From Burkholderia anthina (lineage in GTDB: Bacteria; Pseudomonadota; Gammaproteobacteria; Burkholderiales; Burkholderiaceae), in NCBI RefSeq assembly GCF_902498995.1, contig NZ_CABVLY010000014.1:62001-126000 (forward strand): a stretch of DNA of 64,000 nt. The letters are read 5' to 3'. Shown here one piece after another: positions 52,771 to 61,614 of the stretch. Position numbers and translations under genes: made by a program. How positions within the stretch are numbered: position 1 is the first letter of the stretch; every line of letters starts with the position of its first letter. The notes beneath the pieces were generated by a model. The model was not told where the DNA came from and did no database searches. It worked only from the letters and a program-made list of their open reading frames with translations.

Positions 52771-52997
52771 AATGCCCGCGCGCGCATCGCGTCGCCGTTG
52801 CACGACACGACGATCGGGAATGCCGCGCATCGATTCGCGCGTGACGCGGCACGCACGGATCGATGCCGCACGATGACAGGGCACGACGTTGCGACGTCGC
52901 GCCACGTTTCGACAGCAGCATGCACGCTGCAGAAACGGACGACACACGAGAACGCCGCGTGCCGCCGTCCTTCCATCTGTTCACCACGTCCGGGCGA

Positions 52998-53017
52998 TTT
53001 GGCGTTTCACCGCCAAA
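52998..53017. promoter_or_regulatory. Inverted repeat upstream of MocR gene 2
   Basis: TTTGGCG-TTTCAC-CGCCAAA, a 7-base repeat 208 bases before the MocR 2 start. It is unrelated to the GTACAGTTCG repeat in front of MocR 1. Confidence 0.4.
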
Positions 53018-53224
53018 CTGTCACTTACATTCGCCGAATTGACGCAGTAGGATGCCGATCCCTGTCATGATGGATTTCGCATTGCTATCCGCCTTCAATT
53101 TCGGTAATGGACGACGCTCGAACCGGAACGCCCGCGATCGCGCACGGCTATCCGGCTTCCCGCATCGGCGCGGCATGCTCGCCGATGCGTCACGGGCCGG
53201 TTCACCGCTGGCGGGGCGAGGCGG

Positions 53225-54649
53225 ATGAAGCTCTACGAAAAGTTCGCGAACGACATAGAGAGACTCATCCGGCAACGCGTGTATCGACACGGCGATCGCG
53301 TGCCGTCGGTGCGGCAGGCGAGCCAGCAGCACCGGATCAGCATCACGACCGTGCTGCATGCGTATCTGCTGCTCGAAAGCCGCGGGCTGCTGGAAAGCCG
53401 TCCGCAATCCGGTTACTTCGTGAACCTGCGCAACGACGACGGCCATGCGCCGGTGCGCGATCTGCGGCCGTCGAAGCCGATCGCGATTTCGTCGTCGGTC
53501 GATGTGAGCCGGCTCGTGCTGTCGACGCTGCGCTCGATCGGCACGGACGACGCGGTGCCGCTCGGCTCGCCGTATCCGGACCCGAGCCTGTTTCCGTTCG
53601 AGAAGCTGAACCGCTATGCGTACGCGGCCGGCCGCGACAAGTCGTTATGGGGCGTGACGGACGGGCTGCCGCCCGGCCATCCGCGCCTGATCCGGCAGAT
53701 CGCGCGCCGCTATCTGGAAAACGGGATGTCGGTGGACCCGAACGAGATCATCGTGACGGTCGGCGCGACCGAGGCGATCAACCTGTGCCTGCAGGCGGTC
53801 GCGAAGCCGGGCGACACGATCGCGGTGGAATCGCCGACGTTCTACGCGATGCTGCACGCGATCGAGCGGATGGGGATGAAGGCGATCGAGGTGGCGACGC
53901 ACCCGGAATACGGAATCGACATCGCGGCGCTGGCGGCGATCGCGAAGTCGCAGCCGATCGCCGCGTGCATGGTGATGCCGAATTTCCAGAACCCGCTCGG
54001 CTTCCAGATGCCCGACGAGCGCAAGCGCGAACTGGTCGAGTTCGCCACCCGCGTCGACATGCCGATCATCGAAAACGGTGTGTATAACGAACTGTATTTC
54101 GGCGATTCGCATCCGAGCACGCTGAAGTCCTACGACCGCGGCGGGATCGTGCTGCATTGCGCGTCGTTCTCGAAGAGCCTGACGGCCGCGTACCGGATCG
54201 GTTGGGCCTTGCCGGGCCGCTACCGGGATCAGGTCGAGAAGCTGAAGTTCCTGAACACGCTGGCGACGCCGTCGATCCCGCAGCTCGCGATCGCCGAGTT
54301 TCTCGAACGGGACGGCTACGAGCATCATCTGCGGCGGATTCGCAAGGCGTATGCGCAGCAGGCGAACCTGATGCGCTCGATGGTGTCGCGGTTCTTCCCC
54401 GAAGGCACGCGCATCTCGAGCCCGGCGGGCGGCTACGTGCTGTGGGTCGAGTTGCCGGCGCAGGTGGATGCGATGCGGCTGTACCAGCTCGCGCTGGAGC
54501 AGGGGATCACGATCGGGCCGGGCTACATGTTCTCGATCGCGGACAGCTACCGGAACTTCATCCGGCTGAATTACAGCAGCCCGTGGTCGCCGGAGATCGA
54601 GCGCGCGGTCGTCACGGTCGGCAAGCTCGCGACCGCCTGCCTCGGTTAG
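53225..54649 (+). CDS. MocR-type GntR regulator with aminotransferase domain, copy 2
   Basis: A 474-residue paralog of the gene at 2414-3838, alignable without gaps. Differences cluster in the wHTH and linker (for example KFANDIERLIRQRVYRH, RNDDGHAP) and in the last 50 residues (SIADSYRN, VVTVGKLATACLG), whereas the PLP domain core is identical in protein and differs at only seven silent sites across 2740-3500 and its counterpart. The PLP lysine (FSKSL) is intact. Upstream DNA differs from copy 1, so it probably answers to its own operator. The next gene downstream is only a formate dehydrogenase remnant, perhaps its former target. Confidence 0.88.
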   Translation: MKLYEKFANDIERLIRQRVYRHGDRVPSVRQASQQHRISITTVLHAYLLLESRGLLESRPQSGYFVNLRNDDGHAPVRDLRPSKPIAISSSVDVSRLVLSTLRSIGTDDAVPLGSPYPDPSLFPFEKLNRYAYAAGRDKSLWGVTDGLPPGHPRLIRQIARRYLENGMSVDPNEIIVTVGATEAINLCLQAVAKPGDTIAVESPTFYAMLHAIERMGMKAIEVATHPEYGIDIAALAAIAKSQPIAACMVMPNFQNPLGFQMPDERKRELVEFATRVDMPIIENGVYNELYFGDSHPSTLKSYDRGGIVLHCASFSKSLTAAYRIGWALPGRYRDQVEKLKFLNTLATPSIPQLAIAEFLERDGYEHHLRRIRKAYAQQANLMRSMVSRFFPEGTRISSPAGGYVLWVELPAQVDAMRLYQLALEQGITIGPGYMFSIADSYRNFIRLNYSSPWSPEIERAVVTVGKLATACLG

Positions 54650-54662
54650 CCCGGCCTTGGGC

Positions 54663-54875
54663 TCAGGTGAGCCGGTACGACTGCTTGCCCGTTCCCGCGA
54701 GCGCGCCGCCGTCGACGATCAGGTATTCGTCGCGGATCGGCTTGCCGTCGAACCAGTCCTGCAGGATCTCCAGCGTGCCGGCCGCGTAGCGCGCCTGGGC
54801 CGACAGCGACGTGCCGGAGATATGCGGCGTCATCCCGTTGTAGGGCATCGTGCGCCACGGATGGTCGGCGGGCGC
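54663..54875 (-). pseudogene. Remnant of NAD-dependent formate dehydrogenase (C-terminal end)
   Basis: The minus-strand frame APADHPWRTMPYNGMTPHIS, continuing through ARYAAGTLEILQDWFDGKPI to DEYLIVDGGALAGTG, is the C-terminal 70 residues of NAD-dependent formate dehydrogenase (D-2-hydroxyacid dehydrogenase superfamily), including the catalytic-His region PHISGT. Everything upstream of the APADHPW segment is missing; the frame before it (54876-54947) has no homology. It is therefore a truncated gene end, convergent with MocR 2. Confidence 0.8.
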
Positions 54876-55079
54876 GGCACGCGGATTGCTCGGCTCGCCG
54901 GCCCCTCCGCATGCGCGGCCGGTGTGTTGCGCCGCAATGTGGATCACGTTGTACGCCGGTCGCGGATCGCGTACAAGCTACAGTCCGCGTTTGCGTGCGC
55001 TGCGGGGTCGTCTGTACCTGTTCTTTTCGGGAAGGACGCCGATAATGGGATCGTTACCTCACTCGCAGGGAGCCAGGCC

Positions 55080-56615
55080 ATGTCCGCAAGCGCTGCTTCG
55101 TCTTCACGTCCCGATCTCGCGCAGGGCATCGCGCTCGACGACATCGCCGACGGCGCGATGATCGAGGGCCATGTCGGCGACGCAGCCGTGCTGCTCGTGC
55201 GCCGCGCCGACGAATTGTTCGCGGTCGGTGCGCAATGCCCGCATTACGGCGCACCGCTCGCCGACGGCCTGCTGGTCGGCGACACGATTCGGTGTCCGTG
55301 GCACCACGCGGCGTTCTGCCTGCGTACCGGCGCCATGCAGCGCGCGCCCGCGCTCGACGGATTGACGTGCTGGCGCGTCGAGCGTCGCGACGGCCGCGCG
55401 GTCGTGCTCGATGCGCGGCCGGCCGCGGCCCCGCCCGCGTTGAATACGGCCGGGCTGCCCGGCTCGGTGGTGATCGTCGGCGGCGGCGCGGCCGCGATCG
55501 CGGCGGCCGTGACGCTGCGCCAGGAAGGCTATCCGCACGCGATCACGCTGTTGAGCGCCGACAGCGAACCGCCGTACGACCGGCCGAACCTGTCGAAAGA
55601 TTACCTGGCCGGCACGGCCGAGGCCGACTGGCTGCCGCTGCGCGGCGCATCGTTCTATACCGACGAGCGCATCGACGTGCGCTGCGGCACGCGCGTCGCG
55701 CGCATCGACCCGGCACGGCGCGCGGTCGAGCTGGCCGACGGCAGCCGGCTCGCGTACGGCGCGCTGCTGCTCGCCACGGGCGCGGAGCCGAACCGGCTGA
55801 CCGTGCCGGGCGCCGATCTGCCGCACGTGTGCGTGCTGCGCTCGCGCGCCGATTGCGATGCACTGATCGGCAAGCTCGGAACGGCGAAACGCTGCGTCGT
55901 GGTCGGCGCGAGCTTCATCGGCCTCGAAGCGGCGGCCGCGTTGCGCACGCGCGGACTCGACGTGCACGTCGTCGCGCCCGATGCGCATCCGATGGCGCGC
56001 GTGCTCGGCGAAGCGCTCGGCGACACGATCCGCGCACTGCACGAATCGCACGGCGTGGTGTTCCATCTCGGCGCGACGCTCGCGCAGATCGTACCGAACC
56101 ACGTGGCGCTGTCGAACGGCGACGTGCTGCCGGCCGACGTCGTGGTGGTCGGCATCGGCGTGCATCCGAACATCGCGCTCGCGCAGGACGCGGGCCTCGC
56201 CGTCGATCGCGGCGTGACCGTCGACCGCTTCCTGCAGACGAGCGCGCCGGGCGTCTATGCGGCCGGCGACATCGCGCGCTGGCCCGATCCGCTGACGGGC
56301 GAACGCATTCGCGTCGAGCACTGGGTCGTCGCGGAGCGGCAGGGCATCGTCGCCGCGCGCAACATGCTCGGACAGCAGCGGCCGTTCGACGCGGTGCCGT
56401 TCTTCTGGACCCAGCACTACGATTTGACGGTCCGCTATGTGGGACACGCGGAGCAATGGGACCGCGTCGAGATCGACGGCGACCTGCGCGCACATGACGG
56501 TTCGGTGACGTACTGGCGCGGCAACGCGCGGCTCGCGGTCGCGACGATCGGTCGCGATCTCGACAGCCTGCGCGCGGAAGAGGCGCTCGAGCAGCAGGGC
56601 GCGGCGCACGAATGA
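55080..56615 (+). CDS. Rieske-domain FAD-dependent reductase (AIFM/BphA4-like)
   Basis: A 511-residue fusion. Residues 1-115 form a Rieske [2Fe-2S] domain with CPHYGAPL and CPWHHAAF supplying the C-x-H and C-x2-H ligands. This is followed by a pyridine-nucleotide disulfide reductase-type FAD/NAD module: VVIVGGGAAAIAAAVTL (about 130), CVVVGASFIGLEAAAALR (about 270) and GVYAAGDIARWPD (about 395), and a C-terminal reductase domain. AIFM3-like proteins of this form transfer electrons from NAD(P)H to Rieske or FeS partners. The ATG at 55080 follows GGGAGCCAGGCC; the open frame from 54657 is spurious. No dioxygenase genes adjoin it. Confidence 0.88.
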   Translation: MSASAASSSRPDLAQGIALDDIADGAMIEGHVGDAAVLLVRRADELFAVGAQCPHYGAPLADGLLVGDTIRCPWHHAAFCLRTGAMQRAPALDGLTCWRVERRDGRAVVLDARPAAAPPALNTAGLPGSVVIVGGGAAAIAAAVTLRQEGYPHAITLLSADSEPPYDRPNLSKDYLAGTAEADWLPLRGASFYTDERIDVRCGTRVARIDPARRAVELADGSRLAYGALLLATGAEPNRLTVPGADLPHVCVLRSRADCDALIGKLGTAKRCVVVGASFIGLEAAAALRTRGLDVHVVAPDAHPMARVLGEALGDTIRALHESHGVVFHLGATLAQIVPNHVALSNGDVLPADVVVVGIGVHPNIALAQDAGLAVDRGVTVDRFLQTSAPGVYAAGDIARWPDPLTGERIRVEHWVVAERQGIVAARNMLGQQRPFDAVPFFWTQHYDLTVRYVGHAEQWDRVEIDGDLRAHDGSVTYWRGNARLAVATIGRDLDSLRAEEALEQQGAAHE

Positions 56616-56854
56616 GGGCGGGTATTGCACGGCGATGCGCGGCCGACCGGCTGCGTGGGCCGAAGCGGGTGCTGTACCCCGCACGGCACGCGATGCAGCG
56701 CCTGTTGCCGACTGTACCTTGACCGGCCCATCCTCATGCCGCACGCTCCGCGATGTGCATGGCAGCGCGCAACCCGCGTTCGCGTGCCCATCTGGTTGCG
56801 TACGCAACTGCCGCCGCGACGCGCGAAGCGGCCCGGAACCGGACAGGAAGCCGA

Positions 56855-57049
56855 ATGGAAAAGTATCTCGTCGAGACCGTGCTCAACGCGATTGCCGAGC
56901 GCATCATCGGCCACCGCGTGATCGACGCCGGCACGGCGGCGTCGACTTCGGTCGAGCTGACGCTGGACGACGTGTCGCGGCTGATGCGCGGCGCGTTCGA
57001 GGCCGGCCAGTCGGTGCGCGCACCGACGTGGCCCGGCGCCGGCCGATGA
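56855..57049 (+). CDS. Small conserved-type hypothetical protein
   Basis: A 64-residue protein (MEKYLVETVLNAIAERIIGH, then TASTSVELTLDDVSRLMRGA form). It looks like a real small protein: amphipathic helices, a ribosome site (AGGAAGCCGA) and an acidic core, but no named family is recognised. It is convergent with the next small gene. Confidence 0.5.
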   Translation: MEKYLVETVLNAIAERIIGHRVIDAGTAASTSVELTLDDVSRLMRGAFEAGQSVRAPTWPGAGR

Positions 57050-57060
57050 GCTGCGCGCGG

Positions 57061-57279
57061 CTAGCGGTCCTGCGTGCGGATCATCACGCGCCCCTGATCG
57101 ATTCCCCCGCGCAGCGCCTCGTCGCACGTGAGCCATTCGGGCGTGACGAGCTCGGGCGCGGGCAGGTCGACCGGCGCGCCGTCGCGGAAGATCCGCACCT
57201 GTGCGACCCACGCGCCGTTCGCATTGCGCGTCGCGTCGACGCGGATCTCGTGATCCAGGTAGGTATCGCTTGCTTGCAT
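57061..57279 (-). CDS. Small HEIRV-motif protein, copy A
   Basis: A 72-residue beta-rich protein: DTYLDHEIRVDATRNANGAW, then QVRIFRDGAPVDLP, then PEWLTCDEALRGGIDQGRVM. It shares its layout (HEIRV, GxW, V-DG, P-W-T-DEALR-G--GR) with the protein at 63243-63485, so the two are paralogs of a small family typical of Burkholderia. No function is known to me. Confidence 0.7.
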   Translation of the reverse strand: MQASDTYLDHEIRVDATRNANGAWVAQVRIFRDGAPVDLPAPELVTPEWLTCDEALRGGIDQGRVMIRTQDR

Positions 57280-57461
57280 CGGTCAGGGCCCTCCGTCGTG
57301 AGTGAACGAGGATGCGGCGGCCGCGTGTCGCGCGATCTCGATCGTGCCGCCGCGCGGGCCGCCGGCAGCGGTGCGTCGATCGTAGCAGCATCGCGCGGCG
57401 CGCGCATCGGCCGTGTATCGAAACCTGCATGCGCAGCATGCGGCCACGACGGAGCGCGCCC

Positions 57462-58097
57462 GTGAACGTCGACCTGACTTTCTCCATCAAGGTGTTCGCG
57501 GCGCTGTTCGCGATCATGAACCCGATCGCGAACGTGCCGGTGTTTCTGTCGTTGACCGAAGGCGCGACCGACGGCGCGCGGCGCAAGGTCGCGCTGACGG
57601 CCGCGCTCGGCGTGACGATCGGCTGCATCGTGTCGGCCATCGCGGGCGGTGCGATCCTGCATGCGTTCGGCCTGACGATCGACGATTTCCGCCTCGCGGG
57701 CGGACTGCTCGTGCTCCTGATCGCGCTGTCGATGCTGCATGGCGCGCCGAGCCGTCAGCATTCTCCGGGCGACGGCGAGGGCGCCGATCCGGCCGGGGCC
57801 GACGGCGTCGCGATCTATCCGCTGACGATTCCGCTGCTGGTCGGCCCCGGCACGATCGCGACGATGATCGTGCTCGGCCACACCGCGTTCGCGAGCGGGC
57901 AGGAACTCGCGTTCGCGCTCGGGCTCGTCGCGTTCCTGCTGCTGCTGAGCGCGGCGCTGCTGGCCGCGCCGTTCATCGGCCACTATCTGTCGCCGCGCGT
58001 GACGGCCGTCACGCAGCGGCTGATGGGGATGATTCTCGCGGCGATCGCGATGCAGATGATCGTCGCGAGTCTGAAGGCCGCGTTCGGACTGCATTGA
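57462..58097 (+). CDS. MarC-family integral membrane protein
   Basis: A 211-residue protein with about six membrane segments: KVFAALFAIMNPIANVPVFL, ALGVTIGCIVSAIAGGAILH, LAGGLLVLLIALSMLHG, AIYPLTIPLLVGPGTIATM. These are MarC/UPF0056 hallmarks; function is unknown (the old link to multiple antibiotic resistance is not supported). The GTG at 57462 follows GGAGCGCGCCC. Confidence 0.87.
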   Translation: MNVDLTFSIKVFAALFAIMNPIANVPVFLSLTEGATDGARRKVALTAALGVTIGCIVSAIAGGAILHAFGLTIDDFRLAGGLLVLLIALSMLHGAPSRQHSPGDGEGADPAGADGVAIYPLTIPLLVGPGTIATMIVLGHTAFASGQELAFALGLVAFLLLLSAALLAAPFIGHYLSPRVTAVTQRLMGMILAAIAMQMIVASLKAAFGLH

Positions 58098-58141
58098 ATG
58101 CGGCGCGCACGGTCACGGGCGTGCGCGCCAGGGAGTTGCTG

Positions 58142-58603
58142 ATGAACACGTTGATCGTGGTGTGCTATCCCGACCTCGACACGGCCCTGCGCGTGGCCGC
58201 CGAACTGGAGACGTTGCACGGGCGTGGCGTCGTATCGCCGGCGGGCGTCGTGATCGTCGAGTGCGCGGCCGACGGACAACTGCGCAAGCAGACGGTCGGG
58301 CGCGGTGGCGCTGCGTCGGGATCGCTGGTCGGCCGCGCGCTCGAACGCGTCGAAGCGGCGCTCGACGCGTCGCGCGAGCGGCCCGTGGACGATGCGCTGA
58401 CCGATCGCATCGCGCGCAAGGCGCGGCCGGACACCGTGTCGCTCGGGCTGGCGGCGACGCAGCTCGACATCCTCGCGCTGAGTGCGGCGCTCGCGCCGTT
58501 CGGCGGCGAAGTGACCGACACGACGTTGTCGATCGACGACGAGCTGAAGCTCGTCGAAGCGATCTCGAAGCGGCGCGACGGCGGCGTGCCGGCGGCCGAC
58601 TGA
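58142..58603 (+). CDS. DUF1269-like soluble protein
   Basis: A 153-residue protein starting NTLIVVCYPDLDTALRVAAE and GVVIVECAADGQLRKQTVGR, as DUF1269 proteins do, but the Gly-rich membrane hairpin is replaced by a soluble segment (AASGSLVGRALERVEAALDA). It is thus a divergent or shortened relative of the gene at 52033-52488. Spacing (44 bases) suggests co-transcription with marC. Function is unknown. Confidence 0.65.
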   Translation: MNTLIVVCYPDLDTALRVAAELETLHGRGVVSPAGVVIVECAADGQLRKQTVGRGGAASGSLVGRALERVEAALDASRERPVDDALTDRIARKARPDTVSLGLAATQLDILALSAALAPFGGEVTDTTLSIDDELKLVEAISKRRDGGVPAAD

Positions 58604-58627
58604 TTGCATCCGCTTGTCGCGCGCCGG

Positions 58628-58810
58628 TCACGCGCTCAGTGCGCGGCCGCTTCCGGCTGCGCGCCAGTCGCATACTGCTCGATCGTCGTCGCGCCCGCTG
58701 ACGTCGATCCCGTTGCGACGGAACGTGTGCATGATCCGGTCGAGCGCTTCGATCGCGATGATGTCCCGGAGGTGCGCATGCGACAGGTCGAGCCGCACGC
58801 GCGACACGTT
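58628..58810 (-). pseudogene. SulP-permease STAS-domain remnant
   Basis: The minus-strand frame VSRVRLDLSHAHLRDIIAIE followed by ALDRIMHTFRRNGIDVSG matches the STAS domain at the C-terminus of SulP sulfate-type permeases (the D-S-x-x-H...D...ALD...FRR pattern). No permease domain is present upstream and the frame ends in unrelated sequence. It is a decayed gene end. Confidence 0.6.
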
Positions 58811-59229
58811 CAGTAACACGTCCTGGATTGTTCGTGAACGACCGAACAGTCGCGTGCCGTCATCGCCGGATTTCGACATGGGCGTGACCGCGGCGAGAAT
58901 TTTTGACCGAATGCGACGAAGACGAGATGAAAGAATGACGTGACATGCGCTGTTTCTCACGTGAAAAGCATTTCGTTTTACCCTGCCGCGAGACATTGAA
59001 TTTTGCATGCGGGCTTCGCAAACAGATAGATTTATTCGATGTATCGCGATTGCGCGACATGCTTCTTCTATACTGCTAAACATTCGTTTGTCATGGCAGG
59101 ACAGCTTGTCCGCTCGTTCGTGTGCCGCGTGGAACGTCGGTCGCGGGTTGCCCCGGCGCGGCGTCCGCACCGCATGCCCGCCGCGGTTTCGGCCGATGCC
59201 GGCGCCGGGCCGCACCACAAGGAGCTTCG
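58811..59229. other. Upstream region of the sigma-54 activator gene
   Basis: 419 bases without a gene; 58930-59090 is distinctly AT-rich. TATACT at 59069-59074 on the plus strand could be a -10 box for the activator gene, but no good -35 is present. Confidence 0.35.
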
Positions 59230-60600
59230 ATGCCTTATGTCCTGATCGTCGAAGACGATGCCGATACACGTACGATGCTCGCGACGCTCGCGCAAGCCCA
59301 GCAGCTTTCGTGCGACACGGCCGCGACGCTCGAAGAAGCGCGCACGCTCGTCTCGACGCATACCCCCGATCTCGTACTGTGCGACCTCGTGCTGCCGGAC
59401 GGTAACGGCATGGATCTGTTCGACGCATTGCCCAAGCGCGGGCATTGCGAAATGGTGTTGACCACCGGGCACGCGAGCCTCGAAACCGCCATCGATGCAT
59501 TGCGGCGTGGCGCGACCGACTATCTGGTGAAGCCGATCAACATGCAGCGGCTGAACAGCATCTTCGCGCGTGTGCCGCGCACCACCGCATTGCACGAGGA
59601 AATCGCCGAGCTGCGCTCCGAACTGCAGCGCCTCGGGCGCTTCGGCCGGATGCTCGGCAGCTCGCCCGCGATGCAGGCCGTCTACGACGCGATCGGCCGC
59701 GTCGCGCGCACCGAAGCGTCCGTGCTGCTGACGGGCGAATCCGGCACCGGCAAGGAGCTTGCCGCACAGACGGTTCACGATCTGAGCTTGCGCCGCCGCG
59801 GCCCGTTCCTCGCGGTCAATTGTGGCGCGATCGCCGCGAACCTCGTCGAAAGCGAGATGTTCGGCCACGACCGTGGCAGCTTCACCGGCGCCGAGCGTCA
59901 GCACAAGGGCCTGTTCGAGCGCGCGGACGGCGGCACGCTGTTTCTCGACGAAATCACCGAGATGCCGCTCGAATCGCAGGTCAAGCTGCTGCGCGTGCTC
60001 GAAACCGGCCGGCTCACGCGGCTCGGCTCCACGCGCGAGATCGACGTCGACGTGCGCATCGTCGCGGCGACCAACCGCGATCCGGAAGCCGCGATGGCGG
60101 ACGGCAAGCTGCGGCCCGACCTCTATCACCGGATCAACGTGTTTCCGATTCCGCTGCCGCCGCTGCGTGAGCGCGGCGACGACATCCCGATGCTTGCCGA
60201 TGCGTTCCTCAAGCGCTACAACGAGGACACCGGCCGCAACCTGCGCTTCGCGCCGGCTGCGCGCGAAGCGCTGAAGGGCTACGCATGGCCGGGCAACGTG
60301 CGCGAACTGCGCAACTTCGTGCAGCGCGCGAGCATCTTCAGCGACACCGACGTGATCGACACGCTGCCGCCGCCGATCATGGACGAACTGTCGAACATGG
60401 TCGACGCGCATGACGATCGCGTGACGGTGCCGTTCGGCACGTCGCTCGAGGAAGTGGACCGCAAGCTGATTCTCGGCACGATCGCGCAATGCGGCGGCGT
60501 GAAGGCGCAGGCGGCCGAAGTGCTCGACGTCAGCCTGAAGACGATCTACAACCGGCTTGCACAACTCGAAGACGAAGCAGAAGAAAAGCCGGACGCGTGA
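59230..60600 (+). CDS. NtrC-family sigma-54-dependent response regulator
   Basis: A 456-residue activator: receiver domain ([11 protein letters not shown] acidic pair D10/D11, phosphoacceptor D52 in [14 protein letters not shown]101), AAA+ domain (Walker A GESGTGKE at 169-176, sigma-54 contact loop GSFTGA at 216-221, Walker B GGTLFLDE at 234-241, [10 protein letters not shown]) and a Fis-type HTH ([18 protein letters not shown]). The loop has Ser in place of Ala of the consensus GAFTGA. AAGGAGCTTCG precedes the ATG at 59230. No sensor kinase gene adjoins it; RpoN is encoded 1 kb downstream, a plausible partner. Similar Burkholderia activators govern exopolysaccharide or motility genes. Confidence 0.9.
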   Translation: MPYVLIVEDDADTRTMLATLAQAQQLSCDTAATLEEARTLVSTHTPDLVLCDLVLPDGNGMDLFDALPKRGHCEMVLTTGHASLETAIDALRRGATDYLVKPINMQRLNSIFARVPRTTALHEEIAELRSELQRLGRFGRMLGSSPAMQAVYDAIGRVARTEASVLLTGESGTGKELAAQTVHDLSLRRRGPFLAVNCGAIAANLVESEMFGHDRGSFTGAERQHKGLFERADGGTLFLDEITEMPLESQVKLLRVLETGRLTRLGSTREIDVDVRIVAATNRDPEAAMADGKLRPDLYHRINVFPIPLPPLRERGDDIPMLADAFLKRYNEDTGRNLRFAPAAREALKGYAWPGNVRELRNFVQRASIFSDTDVIDTLPPPIMDELSNMVDAHDDRVTVPFGTSLEEVDRKLILGTIAQCGGVKAQAAEVLDVSLKTIYNRLAQLEDEAEEKPDA

Positions 60601-60617
60601 TTCGGCGCCGGCCGCGC

Positions 60618-60821
60618 TCATGCGGGTGATCCGGTGCGGCGTTTCGCCGAGGCCGGCCACGGTCCGTCGTCGTGCGTGCCCGGCAGCGTGTCGGGTTCGA
60701 TCCGCGTGACGCCGCCGGTCGCGGGCGGGTCGCTTGCCGGAAACGGGTCTTCGCGCTGCTTGTCGACAGGCTGCTCCGAGTGGCGCGTCTTCGTACGGGC
60801 GTGGCGTTTCTGCGGCGGCAA
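60618..60821 (-). CDS. Small FPASDPP-motif stress-type protein
   Basis: A 67-residue hydrophilic protein with the core DKQREDPFPASDPPATGGVT. The (E/D)xFPASDPPA motif defines a widespread family of small, probably disordered bacterial proteins often near stress genes; the function is not known. It is convergent with the activator gene. Confidence 0.6.
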   Translation of the reverse strand: MPPQKRHARTKTRHSEQPVDKQREDPFPASDPPATGGVTRIEPDTLPGTHDDGPWPASAKRRTGSPA

Positions 60822-61037
60822 CTAAGCGCGGTGCGGCTCGTGTGCAGGCGTGGCGTGGCCGGACCGGGTCGAATCCTTCATGGCGAGGCGCCATGTCGGT
60901 GACGGTGACGCGCCTTTTGCCGCAACCGGCGTGCCCGTCTTGCAGCGATGGCACGCGACTTGCCACACCGGGATGACGACAACGTGCGCGATGCGGTGAA
61001 GCGCGCCGCACGCGCACGCAATCACACGGGAGGCACG

Positions 61038-61340
61038 ATGACGATTCCGAAACGGCGGCCGGACGTGCGTTACGAAGTCAACGTATGCGGCGGCGGATTC
61101 GATTCGGTAAAAAGCCACTTCAGCGCATGGAAACAGGAGTCGTTGGTCTACCGGCCCGATCGCCGGATGTTCGAGGGCAAGGCCGACGTGCGGCCGCTCG
61201 ACGAGACGTTCGGCTCGACCGAGCCCGCGCGTTTCGCGTTGCAGCGCGCGTGCGAGCCGGACGATCCGTACGCGCTCGCGGCACGGGTGCGCGACGACGG
61301 CCGCGAGCTGTGGCTCGTGATGGCGGCCTACGACGGCTAG
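61038..61340 (+). CDS. Small hypothetical protein
   Basis: A 100-residue protein (RRPDVRYEVNVCGGGFDSVK, QESLVYRPDRRMFEGKADVR, ACEPDDPYALAARVRDDGRE). No named family is recognised; the GGGAGGCACG ribosome site and the regular codon bias support translation. It lies in the 1-kb gap between the sigma-54 activator and rpoN. Confidence 0.6.
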   Translation: MTIPKRRPDVRYEVNVCGGGFDSVKSHFSAWKQESLVYRPDRRMFEGKADVRPLDETFGSTEPARFALQRACEPDDPYALAARVRDDGRELWLVMAAYDG

Positions 61341-61614
61341 CGCGACGTCGTTGAAAGTTTTGCAGCGCGCGATGTAGCGAAGGCATGACGCACCGGCCCT
61401 CGTATGCGGGTGCGAAGGATGGCTTTTCGCGATCGGCGGCGCTGCGCGAATTCCGTGCCCCCTAACTTCCCGCCGCTTGTAAAAAAGCGGTTTCCGGTAC
61501 GGCCGGTAACGGGGTGCGAATCCGTGTATGCCGCGATGGACGAGGCTCGGCCGGACTGGCATGAAAGCTGCGTGATACGTGCATACGAATCCGCACACTG
61601 TCAGGAGAGCATCG

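Larger units (their letters stand above)
52489..53224. other. Long intergenic region before MocR 2
   Basis: 736 bases with short open frames on both strands but no recognisable protein. It contains the perfect hairpin at 52745-52770 and the operator-like repeat at 52998-53017. The segment may be a decayed gene, but I could not identify one. Confidence 0.4.
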
